Assembly: GCA_965237995.1 (NCBI GenBank)
Contig: CBDEGO010000003.1
Location: 744,001 to 808,000, forward strand
Length of the DNA stretch: 64,000 bases
Reading direction: 5' to 3'
Source: JAAELZ01 sp965237995
Lineage (GTDB): Bacteria; Pseudomonadota; Gammaproteobacteria; Arenicellales; Poriferihabitantaceae
Positions 35,449 through 44,002 of this stretch are shown one piece after another. A program made the position numbers and the translations under genes. The notes under the pieces are model-generated. The model saw nothing but the letters and a program-made list of their open reading frames with translations, had not been told where the DNA came from and did not search any database. Every line of letters begins with the position of its first letter. Within the stretch, counting starts at the first letter, position 1.

Positions 35449-36066
35449 ATGTCTTTCAATAACAAAATCAGTAGCAAAGGTGACTCAAATACAGCGGCTT
35501 ACCACGATCAAGACGAGGAACAATTTGAAGCCTTGAATCAGCAGATTAAAAGCGGTCGGTCTTATTCAAGGTCAGGTGAAACAGACACGGGAGCAGAAAC
35601 AGCAGATCCGAAAGCGAACGATCATCGTTCTACTTACAACGAAAGCGACGCCGCATTGTTTCAAGCAATATTACCTAAGGTCAAATCAACAAAACGAGCA
35701 AAGAAACCAAGAATAGAAGTGCCCAACAAAAATGGTTTCGAAAGCACCTACAAACAAAGCGATGACGAGCAGTTTCAGGCGCTAATGAACTTCACTGACA
35801 GCCAGCCAACGAACGCTAACTCAAAGCTTGCTCTATCAAATATTAATGACCGCTCGTTTGCATACAGTGAACAAGATATCAAAGCGTTTAACCAACTGAC
35901 TCTAGACGATCAAACAAGCTCAAGCAGTGCGCCCGCCCAAAGCACTACCCGTGCAGATAGGGATGTTGGCCCTATTAAAATAATGGAGTTTGACGACAAA
36001 AAAGGCAAAGCGCGAAGAACACCGCGCCAAAGCAATCTAAACATAAAAGTACGGTACTTCGACTAG
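35449..36066 (+). CDS. Four-repeat acidic protein with shared C-terminal tail, family not recognised
   Basis: The ATG at 35449 gives 205 residues (a TTG seven codons earlier is possible). I recognise no family. It is hydrophilic, without signal peptide or helix, and probably disordered. Four copies of Y-x3-D-x3-F-x2-(L/I) occur at residues 18-29, 63-74, 101-112 and 139-150, spaced 45, 38 and 38 residues, most preceded by S/T or A and followed by a basic or polar linker. The end has I-K-I-M-E-F-D (176-182) and N-I-K-V-R-Y-F-D (198-205), the same two-part tail as in the upstream ATPase and in HyuB. Set 13 bases after the ATPase and four before hyuA. It could act as a scaffold or adaptor; this is inference. 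Confidence 0.8.
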   Translation: MSFNNKISSKGDSNTAAYHDQDEEQFEALNQQIKSGRSYSRSGETDTGAETADPKANDHRSTYNESDAALFQAILPKVKSTKRAKKPRIEVPNKNGFESTYKQSDDEQFQALMNFTDSQPTNANSKLALSNINDRSFAYSEQDIKAFNQLTLDDQTSSSSAPAQSTTRADRDVGPIKIMEFDDKKGKARRTPRQSNLNIKVRYFD

Positions 36067-36070
36067 GCTT

Positions 36071-38152
36071 ATGCGCACTCCATTTAGATTAGGTATTGAT
36101 GCAGGCGGCACCTTCACCGACTTTGTGTTGGCAGATAGAGTCGAAGGCACCGTAAATATCTACAAGGCCTTATCTACTCCCGGCAACCCGACAGAAGCCA
36201 TTAAGAATGGCCTGCAATTGATATCTGATGATTTAGGTATCACGCCGAAAGAAATTATTTCTCAGTGCGATTTATGCATCAACGGCACCACCGTGGGCTT
36301 AAATGCCTTAATTCAGCATAAGGGCGCAAAAGTAGGCTTGATTGCGACTTCAGGCCACGAAGATTCGGTAGAGATTCGCCTTGGCCATAAAGAAGATGGT
36401 TACCGTTACGACCCAGAATATCCTCCTGCGGTTATGTTGGCGCCACGTTATTTACGACGAGGCGTGCGTGAGCGAGTCATATCCAATGGCGATATAAAAA
36501 CGCCGATGGAGGAGCAAGACGTTCGCGATGCTTGCAAGATATTCCAAAGAGAAAATGTCGAAGCAGTCGCGATCTCTTTTCTTTGGTCAGTGCTCAACCC
36601 TGCCCATGAAATAAGAGCGGGTGAGATCGTTAGGGAAATGCTGCCCAATGTCATTCTTACCTTAGGCAGTGAGCTGTATCCGCAAATTCGCGAATACACC
36701 CGTACCTCAACCGCACTCACCAACGCCTACCTCGCGCCGATCATAAAAACCTATGTCAGCGCAATCGATCAGTATTTTGAAGAGTTGGGCGCAGTAAACC
36801 CCATTCGCTATTTTCAATCGAATGGCGGCTTAGCAATTGGCCAAGCCATGACTGACCGGTCAGTCTATGCTATCAATTCTGGCCCCGCATCTGCACCACA
36901 GGCTGCCTTACAAGTCTGTGCGCCGTTCGAACATAAAAATGTCATTACCGTCGACATGGGCGGTACCTCTTTTGATATCACCTTGGCCCGTGACGGCAAC
37001 ACCAATCTAAACAAAAACATTGATTTCTTGCGCTACCGCATTGGCGTGCCGATGATTCAAGTAGAAACCTTGGGCGCTGGCGGTGGATCTATTGGTTGGA
37101 TCGACGAAATGGGTTTATTACAGATGGGACCGCAAAGCGCGGGCTCCGATCCAGGTCCAGCATGCTATAGCAAAGGCGGTATCGAACCCACGGTTTCAGA
37201 TGCCAACCTAGTGTTAGGCTATCTTAACCCGGGCGGTTTAGTAGGCGGACGCCTACCGCTAGACGCGGCAAAATCACGGGCCGCTATTGAAGAAAAGATA
37301 GCGCGACCGCTGAACATATCAGTAGAAAAAGCCGCGCACGGCATGTTCACCATCGTCAATAACAACATGGTCAACGGCATTCGCCGAGTCACCGTAGAAC
37401 GCGGTTACGACCCACGTGATTTCGTATTGGTCGCCGCGGGTGGTGCAACCGGCTCCCACATCACTGCACTGGCTACCGAAATGGGTATCGATACCGTCAT
37501 TGCCTCCAAACTGAGCTCGGGGCTATGCGCCTACGGTCAGATTATCTCTGATGTGAAATATAACTATATGGCGACTATCCCTGTTCGGTTAGAAGGGGAT
37601 GCCACTTTCGCCCGCGTCGACGCCTTGTTTAATGAAGTTGAAGTCAAAGGCATAGAACACCTTAAGTCAGATGGCTTTTCTGATACAGACATCGACATTC
37701 GCCGCAGCGTTGAAATGCGGTACGTTGGACAAGTACACGAATGCACAGTGGACATCGGCCACTTTAAGATTGATGCCGGATCAATTGACCAAATAAAGGA
37801 CGCTTTCCACGACCGACATGAACAGCTTTTCACTTACGCAGAGCGTCACAACCCCATCGAACTAGTAAACATTGAAAGTACGCTATTTGGCCGCGTTGAA
37901 CGACCTAACCCCGCTGAATTGAGTACAGGCGGCAACTTAAGCGATGCAATAAAGGGCCAACGAGACGCCATACTCTCAGCAGATGGCAGCTCAACCAAAG
38001 TCGACATTTACGACGGAGCCAAATTAGGCGCAGGCAGCAAAATCAGCGGCCCTGCCATTATTGAAGAAGAAACCGCCACCTTTGTGGTTCAACCTGAGTG
38101 GCAGGTTGAATTGCACAAGAGCGCTTCTTACATCTTTACTCGGAAGCGATAA
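36071..38152 (+). CDS. hyuA: Hydantoinase/oxoprolinase family subunit A
   Basis: A 693-residue ATP-dependent hydantoinase A-type protein. The N-terminal phosphate-binding motif L-G-I-D-A-G-G-T-F-T-D-F (7-18) and the second one V-D-M-G-G-T-S-F-D-I near residue 295 mark the actin-like ATPase fold; a C-terminal hydantoinase A domain follows. Relatives (N-methylhydantoinase, 5-oxoprolinase, caprolactamase, acetone/acetophenone carboxylases) work with a B subunit to open cyclic amides or carboxylate ketones using ATP. HyuB follows two bases later. It ends in T-R-K-R and lacks the tail motif. Substrate cannot be decided from sequence. Confidence 0.92.
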   Translation: MRTPFRLGIDAGGTFTDFVLADRVEGTVNIYKALSTPGNPTEAIKNGLQLISDDLGITPKEIISQCDLCINGTTVGLNALIQHKGAKVGLIATSGHEDSVEIRLGHKEDGYRYDPEYPPAVMLAPRYLRRGVRERVISNGDIKTPMEEQDVRDACKIFQRENVEAVAISFLWSVLNPAHEIRAGEIVREMLPNVILTLGSELYPQIREYTRTSTALTNAYLAPIIKTYVSAIDQYFEELGAVNPIRYFQSNGGLAIGQAMTDRSVYAINSGPASAPQAALQVCAPFEHKNVITVDMGGTSFDITLARDGNTNLNKNIDFLRYRIGVPMIQVETLGAGGGSIGWIDEMGLLQMGPQSAGSDPGPACYSKGGIEPTVSDANLVLGYLNPGGLVGGRLPLDAAKSRAAIEEKIARPLNISVEKAAHGMFTIVNNNMVNGIRRVTVERGYDPRDFVLVAAGGATGSHITALATEMGIDTVIASKLSSGLCAYGQIISDVKYNYMATIPVRLEGDATFARVDALFNEVEVKGIEHLKSDGFSDTDIDIRRSVEMRYVGQVHECTVDIGHFKIDAGSIDQIKDAFHDRHEQLFTYAERHNPIELVNIESTLFGRVERPNPAELSTGGNLSDAIKGQRDAILSADGSSTKVDIYDGAKLGAGSKISGPAIIEEETATFVVQPEWQVELHKSASYIFTRKR

Positions 38153-38154
38153 CC

Positions 38155-40191
38155 ATGGCCAATGTAGACCCCATAACGCTTTCCGTGGTTCGAGGAGTAC
38201 TCGAAACCACTCAGCGGGAAATGACGCTAACGCTCGAGAGAACGGCACGTTCCAGTGTATTCAATCTGGGCCACGATTACTCCACTGCCATGTTTAATGC
38301 CACGCCTGACATGATCATGCAGGGTCAAGACATCCCGATTCATTTGGGTTCATTAATGCCGGCGATGAAAGCTGTTTCTGACTACTTTGAAGGAGACATC
38401 AACGAAGGCGACATCATTTTACACAATGACCCTGATTACAGCGGCAGCCACATTCTAGATATGTGTATGTATAAGCCGGTGTTTTATAAGGGCGAGCACA
38501 TATTCTGGACCGTTTGCAAAGGCCACCTAACCGATGTGGGTGGCCCCGTACCTGCGGGGTATAACCCGGACGCCAAAGAGATTTATGCGGAAGGCTTGCG
38601 CGTGCCGCCCATCAAGTTATGGGAAAGAGGCAACGTTCGCAAAGACGTCTTCAATATGATACTGACCAACATGCGGGCCAGACGCGACCAAGAAGGCGAC
38701 TTTGCCGGCCTAATCGGCGCCTGCCAAGTCGGTGAGCGCAACTTGGTTAACATGCTAGAAAAATACGGCGTCGAGGAAACCAAAGCTTGCATTGAAGAGC
38801 TGCTGTCGATGGCAGACCGCCATATGCGCTCTCTGATAAGCGAAGTGCCCGATGGCAAATACTCTGGCACTGCCATATTAGAAGATGCGGGCCATGATTT
38901 CGGCGATTTAGAGATTACCGCTGACTTAACGATCACGGGTGATTCTTGTCATCTGAACATCACCAGTCCGCCGCAAGTGCCCTACTTTATCAATTCTTAT
39001 GAAGGCAACTCCTACTCCGGCGTGTATTTAGGAATCATGATGTTCGCGCAATTGCCACCGCCCTATAACGAAGGTTTATATCGCTGCGTTAGCGTCAATA
39101 TGGGCGAGAAAGGCACTCTGTGCAACGCCCAAGTCCCGGCTCCGCACGTAAATTGTACCACCACCCCGATGGAGACATTAACCGACGCGGTGAGGCTGGC
39201 TTTCGAGCAAGCCGCACCGGAAAAAGTGTGCGCATCATGGGGCCATACTAACGGCTGTAACATTGCCGGTTGGGACACGCGAACCGAAGAAGAATACGTC
39301 ACTATGGTTTTGGCAACGTTGATTTCAGGTGCAGGCGCCACCCCGCAACAAGATGGCTGGCATGCTTGCGGGCCGCAGTCTTGTTTCGGCGCTTTAACAT
39401 CTGGTGATGTAGAGCTAATAGAACACTCATACCCGATTATTCTGCACAGCTATAACTTAATGACAGATTCGGGCGGTGCGGGTAAGTTTCGCGGTGGCTC
39501 TGGCACGCGCTGGGAAGTAGAACCTATTGACAAGCCCATGACTTTCATCATGTTTGGCGAAGGCCGGCGCTTACCTGCGATGGGCGCGGCAGACGCATTT
39601 TCATCTATGGTCGAATCAAAAGTAGGCAAGGTGGAACTCAAACGCGACGGCGAAGTTGAAATCGTACGCAAAAACGTGATTGCCACCATACAGCCCGGTG
39701 AAACCGCCACCAATAAAAACCCCGGCGGCGGCGGGCACGGCCATCCGTTTGACAGGCCCATTGAAAAAGTGACTTGGGACGTTAAAAACGAGATCGTTTC
39801 AATAAAAGGGGCGAAAGAAGATTATGGCGTGGTCATAACCAATGCAGACACATTAGAAGTAGACGCCCCTGCCACCGCCGCGCTGCGAGGCAATCGCCCT
39901 GCTCCGCCAGTGGCGAAACCGCACTCATCAGTCACTGATGACGAGTTCACTGAAGTGAGCCATGCGCCCATAACCAGCGATTCGAACAAACCACCATTAG
40001 CGCCTGCGCCGGTGACTAGTCACAACATCAGCCAAGGTGGAAGATCTAATCAAAAGACAAGTCACGCAGAACCAGAACCGCCCAAAGTGGCGACGCCGGA
40101 AGATATCGGCCAAATACGCATCATCGATTTTGACAAGCCAGAGAAGTCAAAAAAGTTGCGTAACACAAATATCAAAATTCGCTACTATTAA
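38155..40191 (+). CDS. hyuB: Hydantoinase/oxoprolinase family subunit B with C-terminal tail
   Basis: A 678-residue hydantoinase B-type subunit; the family core is usually about 520-590. Characteristic blocks are M-A-N-V-D-P-I-T-L-S-V-V-R-G at the start, the S-x-x-F-N-L-G-H-D-Y-S-T-A-M-F region, N-D-P-D-Y-S-G-S-H and G-G-G-G-H-G-H-P-F-D near 525. From about 585 a Pro/Ser/Thr-rich linker leads to I-R-I-I-D-F-D and the terminal N-I-K-I-R-Y-Y, matching the tails of the ABC ATPase and the repeat protein. It forms the catalytic pair with HyuA in the cytoplasm. Confidence 0.92.
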   Translation: MANVDPITLSVVRGVLETTQREMTLTLERTARSSVFNLGHDYSTAMFNATPDMIMQGQDIPIHLGSLMPAMKAVSDYFEGDINEGDIILHNDPDYSGSHILDMCMYKPVFYKGEHIFWTVCKGHLTDVGGPVPAGYNPDAKEIYAEGLRVPPIKLWERGNVRKDVFNMILTNMRARRDQEGDFAGLIGACQVGERNLVNMLEKYGVEETKACIEELLSMADRHMRSLISEVPDGKYSGTAILEDAGHDFGDLEITADLTITGDSCHLNITSPPQVPYFINSYEGNSYSGVYLGIMMFAQLPPPYNEGLYRCVSVNMGEKGTLCNAQVPAPHVNCTTTPMETLTDAVRLAFEQAAPEKVCASWGHTNGCNIAGWDTRTEEEYVTMVLATLISGAGATPQQDGWHACGPQSCFGALTSGDVELIEHSYPIILHSYNLMTDSGGAGKFRGGSGTRWEVEPIDKPMTFIMFGEGRRLPAMGAADAFSSMVESKVGKVELKRDGEVEIVRKNVIATIQPGETATNKNPGGGGHGHPFDRPIEKVTWDVKNEIVSIKGAKEDYGVVITNADTLEVDAPATAALRGNRPAPPVAKPHSSVTDDEFTEVSHAPITSDSNKPPLAPAPVTSHNISQGGRSNQKTSHAEPEPPKVATPEDIGQIRIIDFDKPEKSKKLRNTNIKIRYY

Positions 40192-40211
40192 CTTATAACC
40201 TTGCTAGAACA

Positions 40212-42524
40212 GTGGAATCCTTAAGCAACCAGCAATTAGTCACCAGCAATAACAACGCGGTCGACGACGCACCGAAGACCAGCAGCAACACCTATTTATT
40301 GGTGCCGATGTTCATCTTCTTTGCCTTGCTGATTTTTGCCGTTATTAGAGGCCCCAACCTCATTTCTAGTGCGGGCATTGGCAGCGTGGTAATCGTCGTT
40401 GCGCCGTTAATCTTGGCCACTTATGCGCTAACCATCATCGTAATGGCCGGACGAGGCAGTGTTGATCTGTCCATCGGCCCACTGATCGGCTTTATCAATG
40501 TCGGTATGATTCAGCTATTCGCTGTCGGCTTTATGGAATCTCCCATCGCGTTTTTCTTATACGCAATGGGCGTAGGCATAGCTTACCAAGTGCTACAGGC
40601 GCTGATTATCATCTTTATACGGGTACAGCCTATCATCGTTTCCTTAAGTGGTTACTTAATGCTGGTAGGTCTTAACCTGATTGTGATGCCCAGACCCGGC
40701 GGCGTTGCTCCGAACTGGATGTTCCCTTGGGGCAGCGGCACCACCATTTATTCCGCCACGCTGGTTATCTTAGTGCTGGCAACCATCGGGTGGTATCTGC
40801 TCTCTAGAACCGCATTTTTTGGTCATCTTAAATTGATGGGATCAGACGAGCGCGCAGCCTATACCAGCGGCGTGCCGATCAACTGGGTTAGATTGGGCGC
40901 GCACGCCATTGGCGGCATCTACGCAGGCTTAGCGGCCATCGCCTTTACCGCCTTAATCAGCTCGGGAGACCCCTCGCAAGGCACCACTTACACGCTAATG
41001 GCGGTAACGGCTTTGGTGTTAGGCGGCGCTAATTTGGCAGGCGGGCGTGGTAGTGCTTTTGGTTCGCTACTCGGCGCCTTAAACATTTACTTAATCACCT
41101 ATGTGTTATCTACCTTCAACTTCGGCACAGTTCAAAGCTTTGTTACCGACCTAGCCTATGGCGTGATGTTGGTGGTTTCGCTGTTAATCAGCGTGGCGGT
41201 TCCTGCAATACAAAAGAAGGTAAAGAATATTTCGCCCTTGGTGTTCTTCGTTATTCTAGCGGTGATTTCATTAGGCGTGATTATGCACACCACCATGGAC
41301 CAGATAATCGCACCATTAGGCGGACTGTCTAGCTTGTCTAGTTTATCCAGTCTTTCTAGTATGTCTAGCCTCGGTAGTTCAGGCGCAAGCTTAGCTGCTG
41401 TTGCGGTGGATGAATCCTACTCAGCGGGTACTTACGTCATCTTTATCATCATCGGCATTGTGGCTGTCGTGTACGCCTTTCGAATGTTGTTCAAATTCCC
41501 AAGAGCGCCAATGGTTGCCTTCATGGTGGTGCTGGCCATTACCGCACTGGGGTTGATTTTCAATCCAGAGCCCGCGGACCCATCCAGTGCACCCCCACCT
41601 AACAAAGTCGAGGTAACAGGCATTGACGCCTACACCCCTACCTTCGTGGCAATGGAGACGTATCTTAAACCTTCCAACATGAACGCTGGGAACGGGGTAA
41701 CTGAGGCAGAAGCTAGTAGCTTCGTTGCCCAAACCACTCAAGCCTTTATCATTGTCGCCGGTGCGATACTGCTGGCATCACTCATTATCTTAGTGATGCT
41801 ACCGCAGGTAACGCAGCGCACTAAACGCGTGGCAATGGTGATCTTTACCACCTCCGTCGTGATCATTGCGGTGGGCGCTTTGTTCTTTAAAGAATTTGAA
41901 ATTGGCTATCTAGCGAGCACGCTTTCTGGGGAAATTTACGCCGTCATTCTAGTAGGCGTAGGACTATTCACACTCACCGCTCCTTTGGTGCATACCAAAC
42001 TCAGCAATATCTCAAACGTGTTTATCGTGGTGATAGGCGTGTTGGCGGTTATCTGCGTGTATTTCTTTTCGGCGCCGCAGCAAGCTCGCATTTCAGACCT
42101 TGCCAGCACTGCCACAGAGCATACCAGACAATACGCTTCACCTATTTTCAATACCGGCGAGCAAACAGCCAAACCCGCTGTAACGAATTTTGCCAAGCCA
42201 GTTAGAACCAATGTGGACCAGCCCGGCTTGTCGGCGTACACCCAATTGGCTTACTGCGCATTTATCATCGTATTGCTACACATCTTTCTTTACCTCGCAA
42301 TGGGTGAACGCTCCTTCCGCAGTTTCTGGCGGCTATGGCAAATACCCGTGTTCTCAGCGGCAATTTGGGGCGGTTTGTTTTTTGCCGTCGGTGTGCCTTT
42401 ATGGCAAATCGTCGCGGTTATTGCAGTCGCCATCTTATCCGCGCCGAACGTCTTACACGTCATCAGCACGTACTATATTAAACAAGGTCGAGATAAATCG
42501 ATCAGCCAATGGTCAGGGTCATGA
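40212..42524 (+). CDS. Oversized sugar-type ABC permease (RbsC-like core plus long membrane extension)
   Basis: Starts with GTG at 40212; 770 residues, over twice the family's ~330. Residues 30-335 form an RbsC-like permease core (R-G-S-V-D-L-S-I-G-P-L-I-G, G-S-D-E-R-A-A-Y-T-S-G-V-P, G-G-A-N-L-A-G-G-R-G-S-A-F-G-S-L-L-G). From about 340 to the end a further seven or so hydrophobic helices are joined by loops, including a Ser/Leu repeat (L-S-S units, 371-390) and a Pro-rich periplasmic-like segment. The extension matches no family I know. It is coupled to the second permease by ATGA. Confidence 0.85.
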   Translation: MESLSNQQLVTSNNNAVDDAPKTSSNTYLLVPMFIFFALLIFAVIRGPNLISSAGIGSVVIVVAPLILATYALTIIVMAGRGSVDLSIGPLIGFINVGMIQLFAVGFMESPIAFFLYAMGVGIAYQVLQALIIIFIRVQPIIVSLSGYLMLVGLNLIVMPRPGGVAPNWMFPWGSGTTIYSATLVILVLATIGWYLLSRTAFFGHLKLMGSDERAAYTSGVPINWVRLGAHAIGGIYAGLAAIAFTALISSGDPSQGTTYTLMAVTALVLGGANLAGGRGSAFGSLLGALNIYLITYVLSTFNFGTVQSFVTDLAYGVMLVVSLLISVAVPAIQKKVKNISPLVFFVILAVISLGVIMHTTMDQIIAPLGGLSSLSSLSSLSSMSSLGSSGASLAAVAVDESYSAGTYVIFIIIGIVAVVYAFRMLFKFPRAPMVAFMVVLAITALGLIFNPEPADPSSAPPPNKVEVTGIDAYTPTFVAMETYLKPSNMNAGNGVTEAEASSFVAQTTQAFIIVAGAILLASLIILVMLPQVTQRTKRVAMVIFTTSVVIIAVGALFFKEFEIGYLASTLSGEIYAVILVGVGLFTLTAPLVHTKLSNISNVFIVVIGVLAVICVYFFSAPQQARISDLASTATEHTRQYASPIFNTGEQTAKPAVTNFAKPVRTNVDQPGLSAYTQLAYCAFIIVLLHIFLYLAMGERSFRSFWRLWQIPVFSAAIWGGLFFAVGVPLWQIVAVIAVAILSAPNVLHVISTYYIKQGRDKSISQWSGS

Positions 42525-43963
42525 ACCAAGCTGCATATTCCTTTTACAAATGGTTAGGTTTTATTATTGCGGCGGCCATCGCCATCGTCAGCGCCGTGCT
42601 GGGTTGGGCCGACGATGTGCCGATGTTGCACATCGTGTTCTATTCCTTTGCCATATTCGCGCTAATTCTGTGGGGTTGGCATCATTGCTCGGTTCGCTGG
42701 ATATACGGCGCAGATGGCATTGCCATCAACAACACCAAGAGTCCCGGTAGCTTAGGAAGCCAAGACACAAAAAGCCAAACTGCTTCACAGCAAGATGACC
42801 AAGACGAAGAATACCAACGCAGCTTTTTAGGCAACTTAGTGTCTAAAAACAAAGGCGCCGCATGGGGCTTACTGGCATTGGTATTGGCGTTTATTGCCAG
42901 CGCATTCGTGATAGAGAACTTTTTTCACTGGCGGAATATCTTCTCCATGCTGGTGTTCATCGCTTTCATTATCCTAGCGTTCATTCTTAACAGGCGCATT
43001 AAAACCAATAAAAGTGCCTTTATCGGTATCGTGGTATTAATCGGTTTATTTGTTATCGGCTCACTGGTGGTAGAAGGCTTTTTGTCGGTTTTGAATATCA
43101 AATCAATGTTGGTATTTGCCTCCTTCTTGGGCCTAGCCTGCATAGGCCAAACTTTAGTGGCCTTATTAGGCGGTTTAGATTTATCCATTCCGTTTGTGAT
43201 TGGCTCGTCAAATATTGGATTAATGTATTTACTTACCTTGGGCACTCCACCCTGGATAGCGGTAATCGCTATCCTGCTCATCGGCGCGGGTATCGGTTTT
43301 ATCAACGGCATGTTGAGTTACCGACTACAAGGCCAAGCACTTATCCTTACTTTAGGTGTTGGTTTTGCGGTTTCTGGTGGCACCCAGATCCTCACCAGTA
43401 TTGGCAGCGCATTCGGCGGCAACGTATTTGGCGTAGTACCCAGTTGGTTATCAAATATTGCAGCCATGAACGGAAAGTTCTTCAGCCTCAATTTTCCGCC
43501 TGTCGTCATCATATGGATTATCGCTTCTATCATTCTCATCATCGGCTTACGCAACACCACATGGGGCCGAAACCTATATGCCTTAGGCGGTAGCCGCACA
43601 GCGGCCGAGCGCCTTTCTATCTCAGAGCGCGGCTACTGGGTAGGCATGTACTCCATCAGCGGCTGTATCTCCGCCTTAACCGGTGCATTGCTATTAGGCT
43701 GGAGTGGCGGCGGCTTTATCGGCGTGGGTGATCAATACTTGTTTATGACTATTGCGGCGGTGGTTGTTGGCGGCACCTCTTTGTTAGGTGGCTGGGGCGG
43801 TTATGGCTTTACCGTCATTGGTGTATTAGTGCTGCAAGTACTCACCTCTTTCCTTGTCGGTATTGGTCTAGAGTACGAAACCCAGCAGTTTGTATTCGGC
43901 TTGATTATTTTACCGATGGTAGCCCTCTACGCACGATCTCCGCATATTCGTACGCAGATATAG
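42521..43963 (+). CDS. Second RbsC-like ABC permease with N-terminal extension
   Basis: Start chosen at 42521, where ATGA overlaps the previous stop (480 residues). About 125 N-terminal residues, with two helices and a Gln/Asp-rich loop, precede a normal RbsC-like core (G-G-L-D-L-S-I-P-F-V-I-G, A-L-G-G-S-R-T-A-A-E-R-L-S-I-S, G-G-T-S-L-L-G-G-W-G-G-Y). The pair would form a heterodimeric channel for the RbsA-like ATPase and the binding protein of this operon. Confidence 0.87.
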   Translation: MNQAAYSFYKWLGFIIAAAIAIVSAVLGWADDVPMLHIVFYSFAIFALILWGWHHCSVRWIYGADGIAINNTKSPGSLGSQDTKSQTASQQDDQDEEYQRSFLGNLVSKNKGAAWGLLALVLAFIASAFVIENFFHWRNIFSMLVFIAFIILAFILNRRIKTNKSAFIGIVVLIGLFVIGSLVVEGFLSVLNIKSMLVFASFLGLACIGQTLVALLGGLDLSIPFVIGSSNIGLMYLLTLGTPPWIAVIAILLIGAGIGFINGMLSYRLQGQALILTLGVGFAVSGGTQILTSIGSAFGGNVFGVVPSWLSNIAAMNGKFFSLNFPPVVIIWIIASIILIIGLRNTTWGRNLYALGGSRTAAERLSISERGYWVGMYSISGCISALTGALLLGWSGGGFIGVGDQYLFMTIAAVVVGGTSLLGGWGGYGFTVIGVLVLQVLTSFLVGIGLEYETQQFVFGLIILPMVALYARSPHIRTQI

Positions 43964-44002
43964 AGTCGGTTTCAGATAAGTGAAGGCCTCTCTTAATGTG
44001 GT

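Noticed and set aside
38155..40191. hyuA/hyuB as acetone carboxylase beta and alpha subunits
   Set aside because: No acetone carboxylase gamma subunit gene is near, and the ABC-importer context favours a hydantoinase/lactamase-type activity. I cannot rule out a carboxylase fully.
41322..41381. Repeated nine-base units considered as a CRISPR-like or other tandem array
   Set aside because: They are short coding repeats (L-S-S units) inside the permease frame, without spacers.
42190..42750. 186-residue plus-strand frame spanning the junction of the two permease genes
   Set aside because: It runs out of frame across both permeases, has a composition unlike a real protein and no ribosome site. 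The permeases with an ATGA overlap explain the region.
42785..42830. Q-Q-D-D-Q-D-E-E-Y segment in the second permease as a fifth copy of the Y-D-F-L repeat
   Set aside because: It shares D-Q-D-E-E with the first repeat but lacks the spaced Tyr, Asp and Phe positions, so it is probably low-complexity chance.
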